A DNA stretch of 64,000 bases from Bryobacteraceae bacterium (GTDB lineage Bacteria > Acidobacteriota > Terriglobia > Bryobacterales > Bryobacteraceae), in NCBI GenBank assembly GCA_947458745.1, contig CANGYQ010000001.1, positions 310,001-374,000 of the forward strand. The letters run 5' to 3'. The notes under the pieces are model-generated. The model did no database searches and was not told where the DNA came from. It worked only from the letters and a program-made list of their open reading frames with translations. The position numbers were made by a program, and so were the translations under genes. Positions within the stretch are counted from its first letter, which is position 1. Every line of letters starts with the position of its first letter. Below, in pieces: positions 24,040 to 34,286 of the stretch.

Positions 24040-25668
24040 CTAAATGCTAAGAGAGTCTACCTGCTTTTTGCCAGACAGTTCCCAATCGAAAATCGCCCGC
24101 GATACGAACACCGCCGTGAACACATTGGCCAGCAGACCAATTACCAGCGTGACCGCGAAGCCCTTCACTGCGGTTGTACCGAAGATAAAGAGGAATGCAC
24201 AGGAAACCACAGTCGTGACGTGAGTGTCAACAATGGTCCACCAAGCTTTACCGAAACCCGCGTCGATGGCGGCCGCCACGGCCTTGCCAGCGCGCAACTC
24301 TTCACGGATACGCTCAAAAATCAGAACATTGGAATCGACCGCCATGCCGATCAAGAGGATGATGCCGGCGATGCCAGGCAAGGTCAATACGGCCCCAAAA
24401 TAGGCCAGACAGCCAATGAGGATGATCGCATTCAGGATCAGCGCCAGCGTTGCATTGATGCCGCTTTTCTTGTAGTAGAAAAGCATCACCAGCGTTACGG
24501 CCACTAAGCCAATCACACCCGCCTGCAGGCCCTGCGCAATGGAGTCAGCACCGAGGGAGGGCCCGACACTGCGCTCTTCGAGATATAGGATCCCCGCAGG
24601 CAAGGAGCCAGCCCGGAGCACGAGCGCCAAGTCCGAGGCCTCCTGCTGGCCAAAGGCTCCGGAGATGCGGCCCTGGTCGGAGATACGGCTTTCGATCGTG
24701 GCGACGCTGCGGATCGCATTGTCCAGAATGACGGCCAAGCGCTTGTTGATGTTGGCCTCCGTGAAGCGCTCAAAGCGACGTGCGCCGTCTTGCGACAAAA
24801 CGAAGTTGGTTTCCCACCGGCCCGTGGCACCATCCTGACTGGGACGGGCATCGCGGAGATCTCGACCGGTCACCACCGCCGTGCGGGTCAATAAGTACCA
24901 GCTTTCAGCGGCAGCACTGGGGTCTCCCGCCCGGGGCAACTGCCGCACCAGACGAGTATTCAAGGGCAAAACGCCGCCAAAGTTGGCGAGTGCGCCTTCG
25001 CGCGTCGGGAATGGCCCCTCACGGACTTCAGTGATTTCAAGCAGAGCAGCCGTCTGGATGATCTGCTTGATGCGAGCCGGATCATCAACGCCCGGCAACT
25101 GGACCAGCAACTCGGCTTCATCTTCGGTCCGGCCGCTGGGTTGGACGGAGGATTCGGCCAAGCCCAGGCCGTTGATGCGATTTTCAATTGTGCTCTGGGC
25201 ACGCGTCACGGTATCTTTGCGCAGGGCCAGCGCTTCGGTGGCCTTCAGATTCATGCGATAGTCAGTGGAGTTGATCGCCGTCAACGTCCAGGCGGCATAG
25301 TTCTCCGTGATTACCTGCCGGAAGGCGCCAGCCTTGTTGGCCTCAACACCCTTGACAGTGATCTCAATCTTGCTGGCCTCAGAGAGCGTTTGCGGATCAT
25401 TGCGCTCCATGCCGGCATAGTTCACTTGCGCCTTGCCTAGTTGGTCCCGCAGGTTTTCGATGACGCGGTCGGCTTCCGCCTTAAATGCATCCTGCACCTG
25501 AACTTGCAGCATCAACTGGCTACCGCCGCGTAGATCAAGCCCCAGCTTGATGTTCTGGTTCCAGTTGGCCACCAGCTCATCTTTGGACTTCGGCAGCCCA
25601 ATCATGCCGTACAGGCAGACCAGGACGGTTGCCGCAATCACCAAAAATTTGACTTGTAGACTCTTCAT
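24040..25668 (-). CDS. secD: Protein translocase subunit SecD
   Basis: Partner of SecF, 542 residues. Residues 1-30 hold the first helix; the large periplasmic domain starts with KLGLDLRGGSQLMLQV and contains ENRINGLGLAESSVQPSG and LLVQLPGVDDPARI; the C-terminal half has five helices with GMAVDSNVLIFERIREELRA and the ending FVSRAIFDWEL. These are the family landmarks and the D/R pair expected for proton coupling. It begins seven bases after the yajC stop, in the classical order tgt-yajC-secD-secF. Confidence 0.97.
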   Translation of the reverse strand: MKSLQVKFLVIAATVLVCLYGMIGLPKSKDELVANWNQNIKLGLDLRGGSQLMLQVQVQDAFKAEADRVIENLRDQLGKAQVNYAGMERNDPQTLSEASKIEITVKGVEANKAGAFRQVITENYAAWTLTAINSTDYRMNLKATEALALRKDTVTRAQSTIENRINGLGLAESSVQPSGRTEDEAELLVQLPGVDDPARIKQIIQTAALLEITEVREGPFPTREGALANFGGVLPLNTRLVRQLPRAGDPSAAAESWYLLTRTAVVTGRDLRDARPSQDGATGRWETNFVLSQDGARRFERFTEANINKRLAVILDNAIRSVATIESRISDQGRISGAFGQQEASDLALVLRAGSLPAGILYLEERSVGPSLGADSIAQGLQAGVIGLVAVTLVMLFYYKKSGINATLALILNAIILIGCLAYFGAVLTLPGIAGIILLIGMAVDSNVLIFERIREELRAGKAVAAAIDAGFGKAWWTIVDTHVTTVVSCAFLFIFGTTAVKGFAVTLVIGLLANVFTAVFVSRAIFDWELSGKKQVDSLSI

Positions 25669-25674
25669 CGAAAA

Positions 25675-25983
25675 TTACCCTTGAGCCTCCGGCTTGGCAC
25701 CCATCATGCCCGCCACCGCACTACGGGCGATCAATACCTTCACTCCATCCGGCTTGAGACGCAAAACCAGAGTATCGTTATCCGTGTTGATGGCCGCGAT
25801 GGATCCGATCAGCCCACCGTTGGTGACAATTTCGTCCCCATTCTTCAGGCCCTCCAGCATCTGCTTGGTCTGCTTCTTCTGCTTCTGCATAGGCAGGAAC
25901 AAAAGGAAATAGAAGATCGCGAAAATCAGCAGTACCGGCAGGAAGCCGAGGATCGGGTTTTGCGATTGCAAAAGAAAGGCCAT
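25675..25983 (-). CDS. yajC: Preprotein translocase subunit YajC
   Basis: A 102-residue single-span protein of the SecDF-YajC complex. After a short N-terminus the helix GFLPVLLIFAIFYFLLFLPM leads to the basic stretch QKQKKQTKQMLEGLKNGDEI and a small beta domain (VTNGGLIGSIAAINTDNDTL) exactly as in the family. It sits between tgt and secD on the same strand. Confidence 0.96.
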   Translation of the reverse strand: MAFLLQSQNPILGFLPVLLIFAIFYFLLFLPMQKQKKQTKQMLEGLKNGDEIVTNGGLIGSIAAINTDNDTLVLRLKPDGVKVLIARSAVAGMMGAKPEAQG

Positions 25984-26088
25984 GTCGGAAGTTCAATCTT
26001 AGAACGCGATCGGAGCGGATTGCTTGGCGGGAACCCCTTAGAACGTACTATACCCTCGGGCTTCGCTTCACACCCCCCAGTCAGCAGA

Positions 26089-27860
<1,772 letters not shown>

Positions 27861-27948
27861 GCTTCCATTGTGCCGGGTGAGGTCTAGCTTTGTGAAGACC
27901 GGCGGGGAGACCGTGAAACTTCGCGGCAACTCCGCTAATCTGAGAGGT

Positions 27949-28440
27949 ATGTGGCGCACCCTTGTTTGCACGGCTGTGGTTCTATCGATTTCGCTGCTGG
28001 TGATGAGTCAGCCACAGGCGGCTGCCCAGAAGCCGTTTGCGCCTTTCTCTCTGACGGCGATGGCGGCGGTGGAGTCGGCGCGTGTTGACTGGCGAACGCT
28101 GCGCGGGCTGAACTATCGCACCGGCGAAAAGACTGAACCGCTGAAGCAGGTGGACGGCAAGCAGGTAAAGGTGCCGGGCTTCATGGTGCCGCTTGAAGAT
28201 GAGGATGAGTTCGTTACGGAATTCCTGCTGGTGCCCTACGTCGGTGCCTGCGTCCACACCCCCCCGCCGCCGCCCAACCAGATTGTGATGGTGAAGATGG
28301 ACTCCGGCAAGAAGACCAAGGTCAGCTTCTGGGATCCGGTGTGGGTGCACGGCAAGCTGGAAGTGCAAACCGTCCGCAGCCCTTATGGCGATGTCAGCTT
28401 CAAGCTGGCCGCTAATTTGATTGAGCCCTACAAAGACTAG
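27949..28440 (+). CDS. DUF3299 protein, Zrg-type zinc transport accessory
   Basis: A 163-residue exported protein: signal peptide MWRTLVCTAVVLSISLLVMS then AAAQ. The DUF3299 core is evident: VDWRTLRGLNY, VKVPGFMVPLEDEDE, LLVPYVGACVHTPPPPPNQ (one conserved Cys and His) and FWDPVWVHGKLEVQTVRS. In Vibrio, relatives of this protein, of DUF2796 and of an ABC ATPase/permease form the zinc-responsive Zrg transporter, and the same four are consecutive here. ATG 27949 follows GAGAGG; longer frames overlap the divergent gene. A palindromic repeat separates it from the DUF2796 gene. Confidence 0.9.
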   Translation: MWRTLVCTAVVLSISLLVMSQPQAAAQKPFAPFSLTAMAAVESARVDWRTLRGLNYRTGEKTEPLKQVDGKQVKVPGFMVPLEDEDEFVTEFLLVPYVGACVHTPPPPPNQIVMVKMDSGKKTKVSFWDPVWVHGKLEVQTVRSPYGDVSFKLAANLIEPYKD

Positions 28441-28444
28441 TATT

Positions 28445-28511
28445 GGCCCCATGCGTGAGCTTGGAGCTTTTTCGCATTCTCGCCAGTAGCCCCAAGCTGA
28501 CGCATGGGGCT
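28445..28511. repeat. REP-like inverted repeat, copy 1
   Basis: Two arms of 24-25 bases, 28445-28469 and 28488-28511, pair with two or three mismatches around an 18-base spacer. The right arm reads AGCCCCAAGCTGACGCATGG then GGCT. The same sequence recurs at 55637-55703 and, degenerate, at 50948-51021, always between genes. The size and layout are those of REP/BIME palindromes. Confidence 0.75.
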
Positions 28512-28539
28512 GGACCGTGGCGGTTCGACGTGATGGGTG

Positions 28540-28568
28540 TTTACCTGGGCGTCCAGATTCGATAATCT
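28540..28568 (+). promoter_or_regulatory. Candidate promoter with small palindrome before DUF2796
   Basis: GATAAT at 28561-28566 is a good -10; TTTACC at 28540-28545 is a weak -35 with a short 15-base spacer. AGATT (28555-28559) and AATCT (28564-28568) form a palindrome overlapping the -10 and could be a repressor site. Transcription would begin only about five bases before ATG 28578, which lacks a ribosome-binding site, so the message may be nearly leaderless. I found no good match to a Zur box. Confidence 0.35.
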
Positions 28569-28577
28569 ATTCTCACC

Positions 28578-29120
28578 ATGCGCACGATTCGATTGTCCGC
28601 TTCTTTGCTGATTCTGCCCGTAGCCCTGCTGCTGGGCGCTGACGAAAAGCACAAGCACGACCACAAGAAGGCCGGCCACGGGGCCCACGTGCACGACACG
28701 GCCGAAGTTGATATCGCGGTGGAGGGCAAGGGCGGCGAAATCGAGATCCGCGTGCCCGCCATGGGCGTGGTGGGCTTTGAGTATGTGCCCAAGACAGCGG
28801 CTGACAAGAAGAAGCAGGCCGATGCGCTGAAGGCGCTGGAGACAAATATCGCCAGCCTGATCGTGCTGGACGCCGCGGCTGCGTGCAAGCTGACACCTAA
28901 GGGCAATGTCCACGTGGACCAGGAAGAAGAGGACCACGCGGAAGTGCACGGCAAATTCACCGTGGCCTGCGCCAAGCCCTGGGCCGGCACCAAGGCGACG
29001 TTTGGTTTCTCGAAAGCCTACAAGGCCGTGGCCAAGGTGAAGGTGCAGGCCGTGGGTAGTTCCGGGTCAACGGGCGCAGAGATTGTAGGCGACAAGGGTT
29101 CCGTCACGCTGCCCCGCTAG
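28578..29120 (+). CDS. DUF2796 (ZrgA-like) metal-binding exported protein
   Basis: A 180-residue protein with signal peptide (MRTIRLSASLLILPVALLLG) followed by a histidine-rich segment, EKHKHDHKKAGHGAHVHD (about residues 23-40), an obvious metal-binding stretch. The DUF2796 core follows (AEVDIAVEGKGGEIEIRVPA, MGVVGFEYVPKT, EEDHAEVHGKFTVACAKP). Family members with this histidine tail act as periplasmic zinc-binding components of the Zrg transporter in Vibrio. It is upstream of the ABC ATPase and permease genes in the same direction. Confidence 0.92.
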   Translation: MRTIRLSASLLILPVALLLGADEKHKHDHKKAGHGAHVHDTAEVDIAVEGKGGEIEIRVPAMGVVGFEYVPKTAADKKKQADALKALETNIASLIVLDAAAACKLTPKGNVHVDQEEEDHAEVHGKFTVACAKPWAGTKATFGFSKAYKAVAKVKVQAVGSSGSTGAEIVGDKGSVTLPR

Positions 29121-29187
29121 ACTCGCCGTTTCGCGAAAAATCGCGCTGAGCGGTTGGTGAAGGCACGAATCAAGCACAATAGTGATC

Positions 29188-29886
29188 ATGGCTGACGCGG
29201 TGTCGCTGGTTGATCTGAAGTTTGAGTACCGGAAAGGGCGTCCGGTGCTGGATATCCCCTCCATGCGGGTGGCCGCGGGCGAACGGGTGTTCCTGTTTGG
29301 CCCTTCGGGCAGTGGCAAGACTACTCTGCTCGGCCTGATGTCTGGCGTGCTCCGCACCACAGTGGGCCAGGTGCAGATCCTGGGCCAGGATCTGGTGAAA
29401 ATGTCGCCCTCCCAACGGGACGCCTTTCGCGGCAGCCACGTGGGCTACATTTTCCAGCTGTTCAATCTGATCCCCTATTTGACGGTGGAGGAGAACATCA
29501 CGCTCTCCTGCCGCCTGTCGCCCGAGCGGCGCAAGCGATTGGCAGGCAAGTCGCTGGCAACGGCCGCCCGCGATGTCGCGGCCCGGTTGGGGATCGACGG
29601 CCTTCTGAAAGAGAGCGTCACGGCGTTGAGTGTGGGCCAGCAGCAGCGAGTTGCCGCCGCGCGGGCGCTGATCGGCACGCCCGAGTTGGTGGTGGCCGAT
29701 GAGCCGACCTCATCGCTTGACCACGACCATCGCGAACGGTTCATCGAACTGCTTTTTGAGGCGACCAAAGCGGCCGGGTCCACGCTGATCTTTGTCAGCC
29801 ATGACCGGACATTGCAGCCTCTGTTTGACCGGGCCATTGCGCTGCCGGAGATCAATCGCGCATCGAAACTGGAGGCGGCGGCCTAA
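29188..29886 (+). CDS. ABC transporter ATPase, LolD/MacB-like, Zrg-type
   Basis: A 232-residue ATP-binding subunit. Walker A is GPSGSGKTT (about residues 39-47), Q loop IFQLFN, signature LSVGQQQR (a variant of LSGGQ), Walker B LVVADEP and H loop VSHD. The family is that of ATPases paired with FtsX-type permeases (LolD, MacB, ZrgC). ATG 29188 is preferred over GTG 29182. The stop is one base before the permease ATG, so the two are coupled. With the DUF2796 and DUF3299 proteins this points to zinc import or handling. Confidence 0.93.
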   Translation: MADAVSLVDLKFEYRKGRPVLDIPSMRVAAGERVFLFGPSGSGKTTLLGLMSGVLRTTVGQVQILGQDLVKMSPSQRDAFRGSHVGYIFQLFNLIPYLTVEENITLSCRLSPERRKRLAGKSLATAARDVAARLGIDGLLKESVTALSVGQQQRVAAARALIGTPELVVADEPTSSLDHDHRERFIELLFEATKAAGSTLIFVSHDRTLQPLFDRAIALPEINRASKLEAAA

Positions 29887-29887
29887 T

Positions 29888-31150
29888 ATGGTGGTCCTAT
29901 CGCTGGCTTGGCATTCGCTCAAGAACCGCAAGCTGACTACATGGCTGACGGTGATCTCGATTGCGCTTTCGGTGGCGCTGCTGCTGGGCGTTGAGAATGT
30001 ACGCACGGGGGCGCGCGAAAGTTTTTCGAACACCATTTCCGGCACCGACCTGATTGTCGGCGCGCGTGGCGGGTCGTTGCAGTTGCTGCTCTATGCCGTG
30101 TTCCGCATGGGCTCGGCCACCAATAACATCACCTACGAAAGCTACCAACACTTCGCACAGCATCCGGCGGTGGCCTGGACCATTCCCTATTCGTTGGGCG
30201 ATAGCCATCGTGGTTTCCGCGTCGTGGGCACCACCAACGACTTCTACGAGCACTACAAGTTCCGCCGAGACCGAAAGATCGAGTTCGCGGCGGGTAAGAT
30301 GCCGGAAGGCATTTTCGATGTGGTGCTGGGGTCGGACGTGGTGGAAACGTTGAAGTACAAGGTGGGCGACAAGATCGTCATCGCCCACGGCATTTCAACC
30401 AAGACGATTCAGGACCACGCCGACAAGCCATTCACAGTGGTGGGCATTTTGAAGCGCACGGCAACGCCGGTGGACCGCAGCGTCTACATCTCGCTTTATG
30501 GCATCGAAGCCGTTCACATTGACTGGTCTGACGGCGGCCCGCCGATGATCGGCGAAGAAGTGCCAGCCGACAAGATCAAGAAGGACGAACTGAAGATCAA
30601 GCAGATCACGGCCTTCCTGCTGCGTACCAAGTCCCGCATCGACACGCTGCGGTTGCAGCGCGAAGTCTCGACCTTTGAAGATGAGCCGCTGCAGGCAATC
30701 ATCCCGGGCGTGGCGCTGGCCGAACTGTGGCGCACGATTGGCTTTGCCGAAGACGCGCTGCAAGTGGTGACGCTGTTTGTGCTGATTGTCGGCATGCTGG
30801 GGATGCTGGTGTCGCTCTACACGTCGCTCAATGAGCGGCGGCGGGAGATGGCAATTCTGCGCGCCATTGGCGCGGGCCCGATGAAGATCATCTCGCTGCT
30901 GGTGCTGGAATCCGGCCTGCTGGCCATCGCGGGCAGCGTGCTGGGAGTGGCCCTGATCTACGGCCTCAGCTTCGTCGCCCAACCCATCGTCGAGCAACAG
31001 TTCGGGCTCTACCTGCCGGTGCAGCCGCCCACGTCAACGGGCTACATCTATCTGGCCGCCGTGGTGGTTTCCGGCATCCTGATCGGCTTTGTGCCGGCGG
31101 TAAAGGCTTACCGGAATGCCCTGCTCGATGGACTGAGCGCGCGGCTGTAG
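29888..31150 (+). CDS. FtsX-family ABC permease, Zrg-type
   Basis: A 420-residue permease with one N-terminal helix (TTWLTVISIALSVALLLGVE), a MacB-PCD-like periplasmic domain (about 40-270; SGTDLIVGARGGSLQLLLYA, VVGILKRTATPVDRSVYI) and three C-terminal helices starting LFVLIVGMLGMLVSLYTSLN, then ERRREMAILRAIGAGPMKI, a sequence typical of FtsX. The start at 29888 directly follows the ATPase stop; the longer frame is spurious. Function is inferred from the ATPase and metal-binding neighbours. Confidence 0.93.
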   Translation: MVVLSLAWHSLKNRKLTTWLTVISIALSVALLLGVENVRTGARESFSNTISGTDLIVGARGGSLQLLLYAVFRMGSATNNITYESYQHFAQHPAVAWTIPYSLGDSHRGFRVVGTTNDFYEHYKFRRDRKIEFAAGKMPEGIFDVVLGSDVVETLKYKVGDKIVIAHGISTKTIQDHADKPFTVVGILKRTATPVDRSVYISLYGIEAVHIDWSDGGPPMIGEEVPADKIKKDELKIKQITAFLLRTKSRIDTLRLQREVSTFEDEPLQAIIPGVALAELWRTIGFAEDALQVVTLFVLIVGMLGMLVSLYTSLNERRREMAILRAIGAGPMKIISLLVLESGLLAIAGSVLGVALIYGLSFVAQPIVEQQFGLYLPVQPPTSTGYIYLAAVVVSGILIGFVPAVKAYRNALLDGLSARL

Positions 31151-31237
31151 GCAACCGTCGGTCAATCAGCCGAGGACAACGGCGAAGGGGCTGGCCCTCC
31201 GAAGGGTGCGGTTCTCCTGCGAGTGGGTGGCGAGAGG

Positions 31238-32491
31238 CTAGGCCTCAATAGTCCCGAGCGCCTGCGTAAAGTCATCCAGCAAATCGCGCCAATCTTCAAT
31301 CCCAATCGAAACTCGCACCAGCCCATCGGTCACCCCGGCCAGAGCGCAGGCCTCTTCGCTGAAGCCGGAGTGGGTGGTTGATTTGGGGTGACAGGCCAGC
31401 GTCTCGACGCCACCCAATGAGACCGCATTACGGGCCAGTTTGACGGCTCGGAGGAACTGGAAGGCGGCGGGTTTGCCGCCCTTGAGTTCAATGGCGAACA
31501 TGGCGCCGGGGAAGTCGCATTGGGAGCGGAAGATGCGGAGCTGTTCCGGGTCGGTGAATAGCGTGGGGTAGTAGAGCTTAGCTACCTGCGGGTGCTCGAC
31601 CAGCTGTTCGGCGATGCGCTGGGCGTTCTTGGATTGCTTGTTCATCCGCAGGTGCACCGTGGGCAGGCGGCTGTCGAGAATCCAGCATTCATCGGGCGCA
31701 AGAATGTTGCCGAACAGGCTGCGCTTGCTGCGGACCGGGGCCAGTATGGCCGGGTCCTTCGAGATGGCGACACCGGCCAGCAGATCGCTGAAGCCGCCCA
31801 GGTACTTGGTGGCGGAATAGAGCACAATGTCCGCGCCCAGCAGCAATGGGTGCTGGAAGGCGGGGCCCAGGAAGGTGTTGTCGACCATTACTAGGGCTCC
31901 ACGCTGCTTGGCGGCAGCGGCGGCGCTGGCGAGGTCGGTCATCTTCAAGGTCGGGTTGGCCGGGCTTTCGAGCAGGACTACTTTTAGCTTGGGCGTCGTC
32001 GCGATCGTTTGGGCGATCAGCGCGGTCTCGCCCGCTACCACCGGGACGCCGATGACGCCCCACGGCTCCAGCACGTCTTCAATCAAATGCTGCGTGCCGC
32101 CGTAGATGGGCACGGTGTAGACCAGGGCGTCGCCAGGTTTCAAGTGCGCCATCAACGCCGTCATGATCGCCGCCATGCCGGAGTTGAAGACCAGTGCGGC
32201 ATTGGCACCTTCTTCCAGCGGCACTAGATGATCTTCCGTGATCTGTGCGTTGGGGGTGTTGAAGCGCGAATAGACCAGATCGACTTGTTCGCCAGGGATA
32301 AAAGCGGTGCGGCCGGCCATCAGGTTGAAGGCATGCTCAGCGGCCTCCGGGCTTTCGAACACGTAGGTGGAACTACGGAAGACGGCCGGGCGGGCGGAGC
32401 CCACCGAGAGCGTGGGGTCGAAGCCACGGGTCAGGACTTCGGTGGTGGGGCGCAAGCGGCGAGGGTGATCGGACAGCGGATGATCGGACAC
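31238..32491 (-). CDS. PLP-dependent transsulfuration enzyme (cystathionine gamma-synthase family)
   Basis: A 417-residue Cys/Met-metabolism PLP enzyme. Visible are RSSTYVFES, the phosphate-binding YSRFNTPN (usually YSR..NPT), NSGMAAIMTAL, VDNTFLGP with the PLP aspartate, and the Schiff-base lysine in YSATKYLGG. These do not separate cystathionine gamma-synthase, methionine gamma-lyase and O-acylhomoserine sulfhydrylase. GTG 32491 is chosen as start; the longer frame to 32719 runs into the methyltransferase gene and has no family resemblance. The methyltransferase gene lies 38 bases upstream on the same strand. Confidence 0.88.
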   Translation of the reverse strand: MSDHPLSDHPRRLRPTTEVLTRGFDPTLSVGSARPAVFRSSTYVFESPEAAEHAFNLMAGRTAFIPGEQVDLVYSRFNTPNAQITEDHLVPLEEGANAALVFNSGMAAIMTALMAHLKPGDALVYTVPIYGGTQHLIEDVLEPWGVIGVPVVAGETALIAQTIATTPKLKVVLLESPANPTLKMTDLASAAAAAKQRGALVMVDNTFLGPAFQHPLLLGADIVLYSATKYLGGFSDLLAGVAISKDPAILAPVRSKRSLFGNILAPDECWILDSRLPTVHLRMNKQSKNAQRIAEQLVEHPQVAKLYYPTLFTDPEQLRIFRSQCDFPGAMFAIELKGGKPAAFQFLRAVKLARNAVSLGGVETLACHPKSTTHSGFSEEACALAGVTDGLVRVSIGIEDWRDLLDDFTQALGTIEA

Positions 32492-32529
32492 AATGCCTCC
32501 GTGCCCAGTGTATGCCCTATGGAGGGCAG

Positions 32530-33210
32530 CTACAGCTTGGCGCCGAGAATTGTCGTGGGCCCGCGGCGCCAGAAGCACTCGGGTTCCGGGAAGCCCGCTT
32601 CGAGCATGGCCATCAACTCTTCGCGGACGGAGAAGTAGGTGTCCTCCGCGGCCCAGTCGTCCAGGTTCTGAAAGCCCTGCTCCAGCGTGAAGCCTTTGCT
32701 GGCCATGAAGGCCGCCCACTGCTGCCGGATCTCCAGCCAGAACGGCCCGGCCGTGGCGTCGTTGTTCAGGAAGACGCCGCCGGGGCGGATCGCTTGGCGG
32801 ATCCGGGAATAGACGCGCGTCTTCTCCTCCAGCTCAGGAATGTGATGAAGCGCGAAGGCCGAAAGCACGGCGTCCACGGTGGGGAGCTCATCCGCAAAGG
32901 AGCCGAGGCTTAACTCGACGCGATCCCGGAAGCGTTCCAGGCGGCCCATGGCGATGTTCAGCATCTCCGGGTCGATGTCGCGGACGATCACCGTCACCTT
33001 GGGAAACCGTTCCAGCACCGCCTCGGCCAGTGATCCGGTGCCGCCGCCCAGGTCCACCACGACGGGACGTTCCGCCGTCAGAGCAGCCGCCAGTAGATCG
33101 AGTTGCACGCCCCGGCTTTCGTCGTAGTAAGGGATGTAGGTGCGGATGATCCGGTCGTACTCTTGCGTGTCGAGCCGGAGATGGGCGGAGACGGAATGCT
33201 CGGTGGCCAT
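32530..33210 (-). CDS. Class I SAM-dependent methyltransferase
   Basis: A 226-residue methyltransferase. The SAM motif I is VVVDLGGGTGSLAEAVLERF (about residues 50-69), the acidic post-I residue is in VIVRDIDPEMLNIA and motif II/III are VDAVLSAFALHHIPE and IRPGGVFLNNDATAG. The substrate is unknown. ATG 33210 has AGGAG eight bases upstream and is preferred to the in-frame GTG at 33219. It precedes the PLP enzyme and may form an operon with it, which would fit methionine/SAM metabolism but does not prove it. Confidence 0.9.
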   Translation of the reverse strand: MATEHSVSAHLRLDTQEYDRIIRTYIPYYDESRGVQLDLLAAALTAERPVVVDLGGGTGSLAEAVLERFPKVTVIVRDIDPEMLNIAMGRLERFRDRVELSLGSFADELPTVDAVLSAFALHHIPELEEKTRVYSRIRQAIRPGGVFLNNDATAGPFWLEIRQQWAAFMASKGFTLEQGFQNLDDWAAEDTYFSVREELMAMLEAGFPEPECFWRRGPTTILGAKL

Positions 33211-33364
33211 GGGGTTCACTCCTGTTCAGCATGCCATGGCCACCGGTATTCGTCCGTGGGGCAGTGGGCAGACGCTCGGGAACGGCACGGACCACGTGGC
33301 CAGAACCTGCCGCGGTCCTCTCACCCATCGGTGGCCGTCCCCAGCCGCCACCCGCGGCTTAGAA

Positions 33365-33392
33365 GGCCGGATGCCGCGGCACGGGTCCGGCC
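33365..33392. other. Nested GC-rich hairpin downstream of GDPD
   Basis: GGCCGGA (33365-33371) pairs with TCCGGCC (33386-33392), and the inner TGCCGCGGCA is itself a palindrome. It lies 41 bases beyond the GDPD stop on the minus strand in a 222-base gap that holds no gene. Without a T run it may only be a weak terminator. Confidence 0.35.
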
Positions 33393-33432
33393 AGAATCAA
33401 CACGTAGTCACGCCCAGGACCATCTAAGCCGC

Positions 33433-34254
33433 CTAATGGGCCGGAACGGCCTTGAGTTCGGTCCGAACCTTCACCAGGATATCCGGATAGTCGGTTTCGA
33501 TGAGTTGCGCGCCCAGTTCAACGACGCGGCGCATGTTCTCGTAGGTGTCCGTGCGGCCCAGAATGGTTACGGATACGCGGGCGCCGCAGGCACGGACGGC
33601 CCGCACCGCCTCCGGCTGTTCCAGCTGTTTGATCGAAAGCCGGATAACCGTGGTGTGCAGCATCTGGCAGACTTCGCCGATTTCGGCCACTGAGTTCACT
33701 TTTGCCATGGTGTCCACGCCCGGCAGCAGTTCACTGAACCTCTTCAGGTTGGCCCGGTCGCCCTCAATGACGACGTGCTCGATCATCCCGGTTTCGCGAA
33801 TCACTCCTGCAATTTTCTCCACCGTGCCAGCCTTGTGATCGACGTCAATCCGGACGCCGCGTTTCTTACCCCAAAGCAAAGCCTCCCGGAAGGTTGGCAC
33901 CTTCTGGCCACCGCCGGCGTCAAGCGTGCGTATCTCGGCCAACGTCAACTCGGCCACGGCACCATGGCCGTTGGTGGTCCGGTCGACCGTGCCGTCGTGC
34001 ATGAGGATCAATTCGCCGTCGCGCGTCGGGCGGACGTCAAGCTCCATGTAGTCCCCGCCCACCGCGGCGGCAGCGTCGAAGGCAGCGATCGTGTTCTCCG
34101 GAGCGATACTCTTGGCGCCCCGGTGCGCGACGACGTAAACGGGCGCGGGGACCGCCGCCCAGCAGGCGGCGAGACAACCGAGACAAAGGACGATCACGCG
34201 TAAAGACACGCTGAGCACGCCATCGCTGAAGGCTTCCAGGCGGTTCTTCTGCAT
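33433..34254 (-). CDS. Glycerophosphodiester phosphodiesterase
   Basis: Hydrolyses glycerophosphodiesters to glycerol-3-phosphate; 273 residues in the full frame. Catalytic motifs are VVAHRGAKSIAPENT (first histidine), YMELDVRPTRDGELILMHD with the metal-binding E-x-D and second histidine, and a C-terminal IETDYPD. A signal peptide (SLRVIVLCLGCLAACWAA) precedes the domain, so it acts outside the cytoplasm. The first 14 residues, MQKNRLEAFSDGVL, do not belong: they are the exact start of a TMEM175-type channel. The working start may be the GTG at 34218 or 34209. No glycerol-phosphate transporter is adjacent. Confidence 0.9.
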   Translation of the reverse strand: MQKNRLEAFSDGVLSVSLRVIVLCLGCLAACWAAVPAPVYVVAHRGAKSIAPENTIAAFDAAAAVGGDYMELDVRPTRDGELILMHDGTVDRTTNGHGAVAELTLAEIRTLDAGGGQKVPTFREALLWGKKRGVRIDVDHKAGTVEKIAGVIRETGMIEHVVIEGDRANLKRFSELLPGVDTMAKVNSVAEIGEVCQMLHTTVIRLSIKQLEQPEAVRAVRACGARVSVTILGRTDTYENMRRVVELGAQLIETDYPDILVKVRTELKAVPAH

Positions 34255-34286
34255 GCGGCTTACTTTAGCAAGTCCGCCCGGATGTT

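Noticed and set aside
33211..33432. SAM riboswitch upstream of the methyltransferase/PLP-enzyme genes
   Set aside because: I searched the 222-base leader for SAM-I/II and SAH core motifs and saw none; only a GC-rich hairpin near the GDPD end is present.
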